From NCBI GenBank assembly GCA_964035545.1, contig OZ037773.1, positions 4,881,251 through 4,945,250 on the forward strand: a stretch of 64,000 nucleotides of DNA. Direction: 5' to 3'. Numbering within the stretch: the first letter of the stretch is position 1; the number at the start of each line of letters is the position of its first letter. The notes under the pieces were generated by a model. That model was not told the origin of the DNA, made no database searches, and was given only the letters and a program-made list of their open reading frames with translations. A program made the position numbers and the translations under genes. Source of the stretch: Bugula neritina (Eukaryota > Bryozoa > Gymnolaemata > Cheilostomatida > Bugulidae). This document shows positions 12,849 through 31,400 of this stretch, piece by piece.

Positions 12849-13846
12849 TCATTCCCCGGCTCTTTTCCTACCAGAAGTTGCAGCTTCCCTTTGTACAGTT
12901 CTTCTCTTTTTGCTACCTGGTGTCCTTGAAGGTCTATTAACCATTCTTGGAGCTTGCTTGGATATGTCTTTGTTTTTGCCTTTCGGTTGCCGGGAATTGA
13001 CGCTCTGCTGGTGGCGCCCTCTGTTGTTAGTCAGATGGTCTTGGATTCTATTTACTACACTTTTAATTCTGGAGCTTTGAGTACATTTTTTCACCTTTAC
13101 TTGTTTTCTCTCTTTACTAGAGTCATTGTCATGATTTAATCTTCTTGCAAAATTGTTTGAAAAGCCCTTGAAATGGTTGGCTTTTTCACCTGTTGTTTTT
13201 ATTTTGTCTTTGCTTTTTTCAGTAAAGGTCTGCTGCATTTTTTCTTTTCTTTTTGGCTGTTTGTGTTTTTCTTTATTATTTCGTGTTTGGTTTTTGGCAC
13301 GAGATATTTGCTGGTTATTACTTGTGGTGCTGTTCATGTAAGTGCTTGACCTAGTTTTCTGCTCGTCCAATGTATTTGTACCTTCTCCTATTTGGTCCAA
13401 TCAGAATAAGCATAACTTTCATTGAAAATGTGTTAAAAAATTACTAAGCAACTCAAAATATTGCAAGTCATGATTGTATCTCATCCTATATTTTAATTCT
13501 CTTTTTAATCGCTAAAAATGCTTTCTTCTATTAGTGTAACTCAAGGTTTAAGTTATAGCAGCTTATAAAAATCAACCTGTAAATTATTACTGTATAGTTG
13601 AAGTAATTTTTCATAATTTATGAATAAAAAGATTAAGGCGAGAAGGTTAGTTTTAGACTCACCTGAATATTCTGACCTTAGCTCATTATCTTCAAGGTCA
13701 TAATCTAAATTATAAAATGAGCGAGTCAGCAACTGAGATCAAACATTTAACGATATAAAGTATATAAAGTTTATTTATCTAGATTATAGTCTTTAGAACG
13801 ATCAACAATGTGGATGTGTTTCACATATACCTGAGAATGATTCCAT
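12849..13846 (-). CDS. Small lysine/arginine-rich protein, three exons, unknown function
   Basis: Not recognised. Three minus-strand exons join in frame: 13831-13846 (ATG at 13846, MESFS), 13663-13704 (DYDLEDNELRSEYS) and 12849-13387 (starting EGTNTLDEQKTRSS). All borders are GT-AG and phase 1, giving 198 residues. The N-terminal 20 residues are acidic. The rest is highly basic, rich in Lys, Arg, Gln, Asn and Ser, with clusters such as KERKQVKVKKC and GSKKRRTVQR and a C-terminal GRKRAGE. No signal peptide or membrane segment is visible. This composition is typical of nuclear or nucleolar disordered proteins, which is only an inference. It converges on WDHD1. The start is not certain, because the first coding exon is only five codons and an unseen upstream exon is possible. 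The exon phasing supports a real gene more than the sequence composition does. Confidence 0.6.
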
Positions 13847-14018
13847 GAGTTTCCTGTTTCGAGATACGCAAATTCGACGTCCAAGAAAGATCATGCAGCA
13901 TGTAGGTATTACAGTAACCGGTATAACTATCAACATCACCAAGATTCTCCTTGACTCCATTTCTTTTACCTCTTTCTTCAAGAGAGCTGCCTCATCTAAG
14001 TGCAGCTTCTGTTATTAA
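13845..14018 (+). CDS. 57-codon small ORF, plus-strand arm of the inverted repeat
   Basis: ATG at 13845 opens a frame of 57 codons ending TAA at 14016-14018. It begins MSFLFRDTQIRRPRKIMQH, has a hydrophobic middle (VGITVTGITINITKILLD) and ends TSFFKRAASSKCSFCY. Its second half is shared with the minus-strand copy near 12244-12345, mostly with synonymous changes. The ATG overlaps, on the opposite strand, the proposed ATG of the basic gene (13844-13846), so the two may not both be genuine starts. It could be a last exon, a small peptide gene or a repeat-family fragment. Confidence 0.3.
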   Translation: MSFLFRDTQIRRPRKIMQHVGITVTGITINITKILLDSISFTSFFKRAASSKCSFCY

Positions 14019-14049
14019 AAATCGGGTAACAATTTATATCCTTATACTT

Positions 14050-14290
14050 TGTTGTAGTAATGTATATAATGCAGTATATTATATGATATATAACATAATA
14101 TAACACAATTTAGTATGATACAATGTATAATATAATAAAATATATTGTTTATACAGTTTAATATAGCATAATAAAATTCAACATAACATATTATAATATA
14201 ATACAACATAATATAATATAACATAATACAACATTACATAATACATTATAATATAACATAATATATTATAACATAATATAATAAAATATT
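14050..14290. repeat. Degenerate AT-rich tandem repeat
   Basis: Irregular repeats of ataatataacataata and related words, with almost no G or C. No coding signal. Confidence 0.8.
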
Positions 14291-16295
14291 ATGCAATATC
14301 TCATTGTGTTTGCACTGGCCCAGTTGCTCAGCCTATGGTTGCATCTACTATCTGTTATGCACTGACACTTGTCTTCAAATTTAGTCACAAGTAAGAAAAG
14401 AGCTGTAACAATTTATCTACGTGCCATAGTATAAGGTGTTTATTATCTTACATTGCTGTGTTTATACTCTTTGTTCATGACTCTTTGAATGTCTTTAGTT
14501 CGCTCGTGCTCAGTCATATCTACGTCAATAGCATATGCTGTCAGCAAAATGACTGCCATGATTATACTATTACTAAACGTTATTTTGTCTATACTAAACA
14601 TTGCACCAACATTTCATTCAACATGCACAACAATTTCTATGCATAAAGTTAAAACAGTTCTTTGCACTTAAAGCAGTTGATTGATACATGAAATAATCAA
14701 ACATTGTTGAAACAAGCAGTAAATAACGGTAAAACTGTTGCTTTATGCATAACAATAAGCAATATTTTGAAAATATACGTAATTTTACAATTACAATTAT
14801 AGAACTAGCAACTAATTGTTTATTATAATGAAGTGGAATATATCAGAAGTGGACTATGGAAGGAGTTAGCTCCTCTTGCCGTACACATGTCCTCAGATGT
14901 ATCAGTTTTAAACAAAAGGCGCTTTTGCCTGAGCTGCCTAGTGGTTAACTGTTGATGCTAATAATATTAGCATAATTGAAAGTTGCTTAAATTGTAGGAA
15001 AAGTGAAAGTGACCAGGAATTGTATAACCATCTTTTTGATTAAGCTGGTATATGACAAATTTGTGAGACATTTTTCTTATCATGAAACTTATTTTTGCAC
15101 ACACTTAAAACCAATTTACCTTAAAATTTGCACTGACACAGAATTTGGTAAGCAGCAAAAGATTCAAAAATATGAAATGAAGACGCCGCTGAAAAATTAT
15201 CACTATGCATCACAGTTTTGCTATATACATAATGTAATATAATACGATAAGTTACATTTTATTGAGCTATATACATTATTATGTTTTCTATTATTATAAC
15301 CTTCAAAGTTACGTTTTACTTGCTACTTGCATTTGTTTAATAATTTTTCTCTAAAAATAGCTGAGCCAGTAACAATTAGGCATTCTAGCTTAAGACTGGT
15401 TTAATTATTATTCTTTTTTAACTGTATCCGTGTACGTTAGAGCAATTCCCTAAATAGTATGCATATAACGAACTGTAGTGCAAGTTGATGATGTAAGTTA
15501 ATAGTGTAGGTTGATAGTGGCGTAGTTTGCTATTTCATTGGTGACTAAACTGACATCCTATTAATGTTGTGTTAGAAACTCACGCTATATCCCAACCCTT
15601 CAATCTCTGCAGCCATGCGATGTGTACCAATGCATGACAAATTAAATGTTCCTCACTGTTTATGTTCACCAAACTCGCATGTATTTATACCAACTGTCAG
15701 TAAGTGGTAAGAGGCTGTGGACTAACATTCAGTTATAACAACTCTTCATCATTATTTCATGCGTACAGGTAAGTCAAAGTTGTTATATATTTATATGTCT
15801 GGTATAAAACATTAATAACTCTTGTTTTGGCAATGACAACAAGTTATTGCTGGCTAGTTGGATATTTAACATCCATCACATACTGATGAATCTATTAGGA
15901 AACTACAACATTGTGATTTGCAGTGATAGTATAGTTATAGTTATATTATGTATAGGCCTAATAACTGAACTTGCTGTCTTTATAATAATTCAAGTTGCTG
16001 TTGTTTCAAGTTGCTGTAGGTATAATCTCAAATAGTTGGCAGTCTGACTGAAAATGCCATGATTTTAGTTTGAATTTTTCTTATTTTAAATGCTTCTTCT
16101 ACATCTTGGTTTTAAGTTTACTTTTTGATGCTTAGGGATTTTGTTGTTAAGCATTCTATTGGTTGTTGAAATGTTCACAGAATTGTTTGTTTCAATCAGA
16201 AATATACTATAAGGGATGTTTTTAAGCTTCAAACTTTGTATTTCTAAATGACTTGATTATTTGTTTACTATGCAAGGAGCCAATCATAAGATTAT
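14291..16295. other. Gene-free AT-rich spacer
   Basis: I see only short ORFs without codon structure or splice context. A weak tRNA-like box A (cctagtggttaactgttgatg) near 14937 hints at an eroded SINE. Nothing else is supported. Confidence 0.5.
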
Positions 16296-16301
16296 ATTAT
16301 A

Positions 16302-16725
16302 GGGTCATTTTACTTAATTCAGTACACACTAGAAATCTCCAGTTTTTAGCTATTTTTTACAATTTAGCTGCTAATGAACATGGGTTTTTGCCCAAAACTA
16401 ATGAAATAATGAATGATCACACCTAAATAATCAAGGTTCTTCTTAACTTTGCTTGATTTCCCATGTTTTTCCTAATTATTCAGCTAATTTTTTGATTGCA
16501 GAGTGTTATGAAAAAACCATAACTCTCCGAAATCAAAAGTAGCTGAATAATTAGAAAAAAAACATAGAACATCAAGCAAAATTAATAAGAACCTGGATTA
16601 TTCAGGTGTATTCATTCATATTTTACTAGTTTTGGGCAAAATCTCATGTTCAGTAGCAGCTAAATTGTAAAAAATGGCTACAAATTGGAGATTTCCAGTG
16701 TGTACTAAATTAAGTAAAATGACCC
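16302..16725. mobile_element. Fold-back (long inverted repeat) transposable element with 6-bp target duplication
   Basis: Two arms of about 200 bp are imperfect reverse complements. The element starts GGGTCATTTTACTTAATT and ends AATTAAGTAAAATGACCC. It is flanked by ATTATA on both sides (16296-16301 and 16726-16731). There is no ORF. The structure is that of a fold-back MITE. The superfamily is not assigned, because a 6-bp duplication with GGGTC ends fits none of the common classes clearly. Confidence 0.88.
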
Positions 16726-16864
16726 ATTATAGATCTACAATCATACTAGACTAAACAAACTATTTCTTATAACAAAGTTCACTATTTTACTACATATTTC
16801 GCCAAATATTCTAGCATTTCAAAAAGGCAAACTTTTGTACCAGTAAGAATTACTAAGAAATTAT

Positions 16865-17000
16865 AAATAGTAGTTGCAGTAGCAGTATAATAGCAGTTGC
16901 AGTAATAGCAGCAGTAGTAGTAGCATCATGCAGTAGCAGTAGTATAGTAGAATGAGTAGCAGCATAATAGCAGTAGTATAGTAGCATCAGTAGCAGTATA
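16865..17000. repeat. Degenerate (CAG/TAG)n trinucleotide repeat
   Basis: Alternating cagtag and tagcag words with interruptions, about 140 bp after the fold-back element. Confidence 0.8.
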
Positions 17001-17190
17001 GTGAGCATCTACATTTTACCAGGTCTTAAGAAACAGCTTATCTACTTAGTCTCAGATAATCTGGTTGAAAATTTATTCTTAACACTGTGTTAATTCCAAC
17101 TAGGTTATTCTTAATGCAATACATTTAATTAATTATGGTTTTTATACTACCTAGTAACTATATAACTGTAACCAGCTATATTATACCTTG

Positions 17191-17445
17191 TAACTATACC
17201 TGGTAACTACTGTAGTAACTATTAACTACTTTAACATTACTACTACCTGGTAACTACTGTAGTAACTATTAACTACCTTAACATTACTACTAACTAGCAA
17301 CTACTACAGTAACTATTAACTACCTTAACATTACTACTAACTAGTAACTACTGTAGTAACTATTAACTACCTTAACATTACTACTAACTAGCAACTACTA
17401 TAGTAACTATTAACTACCTTAACATTACTACTAACTGGTAACTAC
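17191..17445. repeat. 47-bp tandem repeat, about five copies
   Basis: Copies start at 17204, 17251, 17298, 17345 and 17392 with exact 47-bp spacing. The core is gtagtaactattaactacc. The unit itself contains shorter taacta sub-repeats. Confidence 0.9.
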
Positions 17446-20275
17446 TTTAAAAATTTTGATAATCTTTATACTTTTAATACTGATGGTCACTGACGAAAAA
17501 TTTTTGCTGAAAATCTCAACAGATAAATTATTATAGATAATGTTAAAATAGCTTCAAGCCTATAAAACAATGCCTTATTGACTATGCTATTAGGTTGTAA
17601 TCTTTCTAAAATGACAACTTTAAAAGCCTTTACCACCCTTGTTGCTTGTTGCTATTATATACTAAACTTACTGAATTAGCTTACTGTGAGTATATGTATA
17701 CACCAGAAAAACCTTTTCAGCAATACAGCAGGCAAAAGTGAGTGTTTCAAACAAGACTGAAGTCATGAGAAATTTCCTAGCATTCGTGTTTTTCTATTTT
17801 TTGTCATTCCTTAAAGTGTACTAAACACAATGCTTGACAAATCAGAATTTTTAAGCAAAAAGTGTTGCAAAGTGATAAAAGACTCTCAGAGGTATAAGTT
17901 AAGACGTATAAAAAGTAAATATTGCATAATTAGTGCAGAAAGGTAACAATCAGCTTGATTTGTTGTGCCATATTATGTACATCCAGTAAAACTATTACAA
18001 ATAAACTCAGTAAACAGAACTTAAGATATGCTGCCTTAGTAACATACTGCATCACTCACCAGGAAATCAGAAACTAAATGGAAAGAGTGGGGGTGCTGTT
18101 AATGTAATAGGGTGTGACAGATGTATGTGGTAAAAGGATCTAGTATAAATTATTTCATCTCGCATTGTAATTACACCTCTTGACTTTCGTCACAGTTCAA
18201 GGGGTGTTGTAGGTGGTGAGCAATAAATAATGTAGGCGAAATTAGTAAAAATACGTAAAAATGAAGCTTAACGAAACTTTCCAGATTTCACTTGGTACCG
18301 ATGTTTGCCAGAATTGATCCTGGGCTCTTAAACAACAATCACCTTTTAATTGCTGGTGCTGAAGAAATAGATAAAGAGCATAAAATATTCTACACTAGTA
18401 AATGGTAGCATCTAAAAAGAATAATTAAATATTTGGCTCATTTTTTAAATAATAAAGTATGTTTTGGTATCAAGTTCAAAAAGGCCAATAAAGCAAGCTG
18501 GTTATTTGCATTAGCCCTGGCTTTTTTGCTGCTATTATTTCCTTCTTTCTAATGTGTGGAAAATGTCAAACAGTTCAGAATATTGCTTTTGTGTAATCTC
18601 ACCAGTAAGGTTTGAGGAAAATTCCATAGCTCTATTAAAAACTTTGTTCAGCAGAATTTCTTCAAGAGCATGTGAATATACACATGCATATTAATAATTA
18701 TAAGTTTTATTTTTAGGTAAGGCTAATAATTAATTATTCACGGCATGCAGAGTTGTGTTGTCCAACAAGCGAAAGGTTGTTTGTTGATTTCAGTTTGAGT
18801 GCAAGAGGAAAAGTTGAAATATGCTTTTCCCTAAAATCTGTCAATTATTTTTATTAATAGCACACTATGACCCTCCCTACATCACCTGGCCAGCTACTGA
18901 TAATTGCAAATCTGAATTCCAAATTCTAGCTCAAAACTATATCCTTGAGTAAAGTTAGCGCATCACTTTACACTAATTCCTCTGGTGTGACTTTAAGTTG
19001 GGTGCGGCTCAGATTAAACCTGTCAGTCTATAGTATGTAAGGCTGCATGGAAGGCTTCAAGTAAACTATTGTGGAGATTGTATATCATGATGATACTGTG
19101 ATACTTCTGTTGCTATGGTAACAACCATTAGAGAGACTCTATAGAGTGGTGTATCTTCTTAGAGCAATTCTGAACTAAGAGCTAAAGTTAAGTCTTACCG
19201 ATGCAGTTATTTATAATCAATAAATCAATTATTGATGGCTATCAAGCCTACGTTGTTGCAGACTCCAAGGTTTCTTGCAACAGGATATAAGAAGGAAATA
19301 GGCATGTTTTAAGGGGGAATCTATATAACCCACACAGCACTTAGTCATATGATTTTGTTTCAAGTTTCCATCCAAATAAAGAAATAGAAAAGAAAAAGTG
19401 CATTAAGTTATTTTAAGTCTATTCACTGGTTGAAAGCAAGTGTTGAGAAAAGCTGTAAACATTTCTATAAAGCTAGGGGATAATATGTGTTGTCTACTAT
19501 CACAAATTAACTATTAAGTTTTATAGTTTGTAATAGAAAATAAAATGTAGTAATAATTTTGTCACATAATGTCAATGAAGACTGCAGTATAGTTTCAGAA
19601 AAGAAAACAGATATATAGCTCAAATTTCTCAATATAATCGTAAGATTTAGATTTGAGAGTTTTCTATGATAGGTTTAACAAACACAGTTTATATACTTGA
19701 AACAAAAGCCATGCGAGGTAACAGGTGTGCAAACTTTAAAATGTAAAATTATTTTCATCAGCCTTATGCTAGTAAAGCAGTTATCTGTGTGTTTCCCTAA
19801 TAGTTGTCAGTAGTGATATGTTGAATTGGTAAAAGTACGAGTCATATGCATTTGTTGGATGTAAGCTGTTTAGCTCAATAGAAACTGCAAAAGGAAATTT
19901 TTAGTGGTACTGAAAATATTTTGAATACAGATATAAAGGTGACTTTTCTAAATTCCCAAAGTTCTAGCAGTTAGAGAGTTCTATGCAGTCCGAAGCAATT
20001 GCAGAGCAGTTGTTTCGATGACTTACCTTTAAGCAATTATTAAATCATAAGCAGGGATTGAGTTTTCCTACAAGTATATTTTATTTACCCAATTCAGTAA
20101 CTCTTCCAAAAAAATAGAACAGAAATTCAATGTTGAAGTTACAACGAAAAATACTCCAACATTGATCAGAATTTGGCAAAGATCCTTTTGATAACAAATG
20201 TGTAAACATGTTGTTTTAATGCAGTATTGTTTGTTTAGAGTGCTTTAACTCACTTCAAGTGTTACACAACAGAAT
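17446..20275. other. Gene-free spacer upstream of the PDZ membrane gene
   Basis: AT-rich with no open frame of credible length and no splice-bounded exon. The last few hundred bases presumably contain the promoter and 5' UTR of the gene starting at 20276, but no core promoter motif stands out. Confidence 0.5.
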
Positions 20276-27417
<7,142 letters not shown>

Positions 27418-27916
27418 ACGTGTAGATATCAATGCTTTAAAAACTGAAGCAGTCAACATATAAACAGGAGTCATTATAAGCAGATATAATTGACTAAAAA
27501 ACAAGTATAGAAGGACGATAAAAAGGCTTTGTAAAAAATGCTGTAAATATTACTTTTTATTACTATTTTTCTTGATCACCTTCTGCATATACAATATTTA
27601 AGAAATTAGCTGTGTGGCTTTGTGTCGTACTAACATGTGATACTTTGCTAGTATAAATTTTAGAAGCTTTTTTGCTGCTAATTATATAAATGTCTTTTGT
27701 GTAATTGAAATTTAAAACACAAATTGATTTCAACGAAAACAAAAAGTTTTTATCATTTTATAGAATTCCATAATGTTAAAAAAGATAAAAATATTTAAAA
27801 TGCATTATATAATTTTATATTGTATCTATATTATGTATGTTGATGAAGAATAGGATTTGTTAATTCTAGTAAATATCAAAGTTATATATTTTTGACAACT
27901 GTAAGTAGATTCTGTG

Positions 27917-27918
<2 letters not shown>

Positions 27919-27992
<74 letters not shown>
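27919..27992. repeat. (TA)n microsatellite
   Basis: About 37 TA units in the spacer between the convergent PDZ membrane gene and LolA-like gene. Confidence 0.95.
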
Positions 27993-27995
<3 letters not shown>

Positions 27996-28355
27996 AAAAC
28001 ATTCACATATGAAAACAACTGAAATGAAGTTTGTAAATACCTTTATTTTTATAAATTATTTATGTTAGTTTTTTACGTTAAATGGTAAACAAACTGTTCA
28101 AACACAATTTTTTTCTACTTTTCTATATTTACTTACAAAATAAACCTATTGCACAATAACAGCTACAACTTCAGTGCATGTTGAAAATCATTTTTAACTA
28201 AAAGTATAAAAATATTCTATATGCAGTCACCATAACCTTAGTTGGATATACCCAGTAAAAATGATTGCTAAACTAATATTCAGCAGCTCTACACAATTTT
28301 TCTTTATGTTTGGCATATTTCATAGAAAAATAAACGCTTTGTTCCTGAGAATGAT

Positions 28356-28361
28356 TTTATT
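28356..28361 (-). terminator. Poly(A) signal for the LolA-like gene
   Basis: TTTATT on the plus strand gives AATAAA on the minus strand, about 130 bp past the stop codon at 28491-28493. Confidence 0.5.
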
Positions 28362-28490
28362 CATGGCCTTAGGTTAGATTTAATTGGTGAGTTAATACTT
28401 CAGTTTCACTAGTTTATTAAAGCTTGTTTATGATTACTCAAATAATAAAAATTGTTTAAAAATATTTGGAGCTGCGAAATTTATAAAAGG

Positions 28491-31400
28491 CTAACTCTCA
28501 TTGGTAAATTTCTTAAAATTCAGAGTCAGGTTGGGCAGACTTCCACCCCTAACCTTGTTTATTATGAAAATGATAAGTACTCCCAGACCAACACCAGCTA
28601 CCAAGAATGCAATGGCTATTCCAGCAGCAGCGCCTGAAATTATAATACATAATAAAATTATAATAATAATTTCATAATACCTAATAAAAACCAACTCAAA
28701 TTGTTATGTCAATTATATAACATGATGTTAAATGATAATAGATTTTCAATAATGCTTATAGTAGAATTATAAAAATACAGCCATCAACTCTAAATGTTAC
28801 CTTTTTACCATTCCTAATGTTAATAATAGAAGCACTCGCAGGATGTTTTGTTTAAAATATAAACATTGTTTTTCTAAAAATGCTTTTTTCTCACTTACAA
28901 TTTAGTTTCTTGTAAATTGTTCTTAAATTGCACAGCTGCAACATGTTTGAATCTAGTAATCAAAATTAATTTAGTAGTATACATATTATTTCACTAGCTT
29001 ACTTGGAAACTCACAAGTAAAATGTACTTTAGCAAACCATATACGAAAACTGTATATGTACAAGTTTATATGATCTTGGGCTTTAAGAAAAACCCATAAT
29101 GTCATTGGTTAGTTTTTAATATGGTAAAAGTTTAAATTAGTTCCAACTTGGAAAGAGAAATTAAAAGCTTTGAATAGCAAAACTGGTAAACGTAAAAATT
29201 GATTAATTATTGAAAACACAAAGAAATAAATGCCTATCTTTCAAGTAACTTAAATTTTTAATTACATCTCCTAAAGAGTATTAAATATAGATGCTAGAAA
29301 GATAAAGTAGAATGAATAAGGATGGTCTATAAATAGTTTTACCTGCTTCAAGTTTAACTACAGGTACTTCCTTCACATTCTCAACAGTAACATTTCGAGT
29401 GACCACAACAGTGTTGTTCAGGTATCGAGTTATAATGGTATCTCTAATGTGATGGATTGACTCTGGAATAGCATATACCGGCTTCAGCTGCAACAGATAT
29501 AATTCTTATGAAATATTCAACATGTTGAATCATTGAAGGATTTAAACTCTGATATGATTCTTAGAACATAATTATTTTAGCACAGCGTGCAGTAACAATT
29601 GGCAGTAAAACATATACATGTTTCTGTAAAATAATGGTACCAACTCTAACTTTAACTCTTTAACTTTAAAAAGCACCATGCTTTCATAACTTGGTTTACA
29701 ATTTCAAAATTAGAATTACTTGATATTTTCAACTGAATCTGTAAAAACTATTTTTGATTCAATGCTAATGCTCACCGGTACTTTGCTTTCATCAATCCAG
29801 CCAATCTCTACCACAAACAGTCCTGAAACTATTATAGCATTCAGAGCTTCAAGAGATCTAGATGTTGGCAGAGTATACGATGTAGGTAGAGAGTCGGAGT
29901 TATTCCCCCGTATCTCTGATGGATCTAATATTTGGAAACTCACTCGAACTGAGTCATCTGTATCGCTCTTTTGCCACTAAAGGAAAAGGAAGTGATTGAG
30001 TTGCAAAATATCAAAGATAAATATTTTCCAAGTTTTAGATTAGCTCATAGATGTTCATGGAATAAAACTTCTAAGCAAAAAAATAATTGAATTTTTTTAT
30101 TGACCTAATATCATTAAATGCATGCATAAATATTTTGTGTAGCTCTAAAATAAATTGCTACAGTTGAATAAATTTTGTCATGTTTAATGTGAAGAATAGG
30201 TCTCCCATATTATTTCTCAAATTCCATATAATTATATTTGAACAAGATCAGTTCTCTGAGAAGTACTTATATAACTAGCTGCTCATAATCATGATTTTGT
30301 TTTAATTTTTTAAGATATTTAAAACAGTAAAAATTATCGTGTTGAAATATTGCTTAGAATTATCAATGATATGTACCGGCTAAAAAGAACAAGACAACTT
30401 CCATTAGGCTGAAGAGAAAAGCGTTTGACAAAATAATACTATATATGCATCCGATGCATGTATGAATTGTGCTATTTCACAGTAGGCTAAATAAGAAACT
30501 TAGTACTATGTTAAGCTAAACTTAGAAATCAGCAAAAACATGCAAGTCAAATAACATCTAAGCTATAATAAATAAGCATCTATATACATACATCAAGGTT
30601 GCTCAATCTTATTGGTGCGACACCCAAAGATCCTATCAGTGTTGTGAACAGCCAAGAAGTAAAGGTTTTTCTGTTCCTTTCCATGATCTCTGACTGGTCA
30701 CCTTGAATAGCAAAGTGCACATTTGATTTCTGGTTGTCATGGTAACAAATCCCTACATCATAAGTCCAAGGATCAGCTTCTCCTTCATCGAATTCAAAGA
30801 TGTTGTGGACAATTGTGCCATAGTCCTAAATATGAGAAAGTAGACAGAATGTAACCTATTCCGTTTATTGAGTTTTTATAGCGTATACAAATCTTACATT
30901 CAGTTGTAGTCAAAATTCTTGAGAAGATCTGATTTAATGAGTTTCTGATGAGGGCTGTCCAGCTCCCCCGTAAACTATGCTAGCAGTATGATCTAAGGAC
31001 TTTGAATATGATGAAGGATTACCATTGACAATGTGGTGTTTCTAAGGTTAACTTCATGCATGTGTTGTGAGAGTCAATGCTTCAACCTACTGGGCCATAG
31101 CCGTTTTTTGTAGCATTAAAAATGTATTTTCAAGATATCACCTATTGAATTCATACTCAATAAAATTAGCAACATAAATTTTGATAGTCCCTATAGTAAG
31201 ACAGACTTTACCGACAGCTTGATGTATATTCTAATTAGTTCCATGACTTCTACAGCTGAAGAAGTGACATCTAAATAAGTTGGAGCTGCAAATGCCAGCT
31301 CCCAAGTTACGCTATAGTTCTCTGGGATTCCAGGAATGATGCCTTTTCTTTCTGAGATGTAAATGTCAGCCGTGACATCACGTATAGTTCTCTATAAAAC

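Noticed and set aside
17191-17445. Regular repeat array as a CRISPR
   Set aside because: Units are contiguous 47-bp copies without unique spacers, in a eukaryotic genome.
30945-31107. tRNA-like stretch on the minus strand (ggcccagtaggttgaagcattg)
   Set aside because: It lacks the box B and tail of the SINE family; too weak to call.
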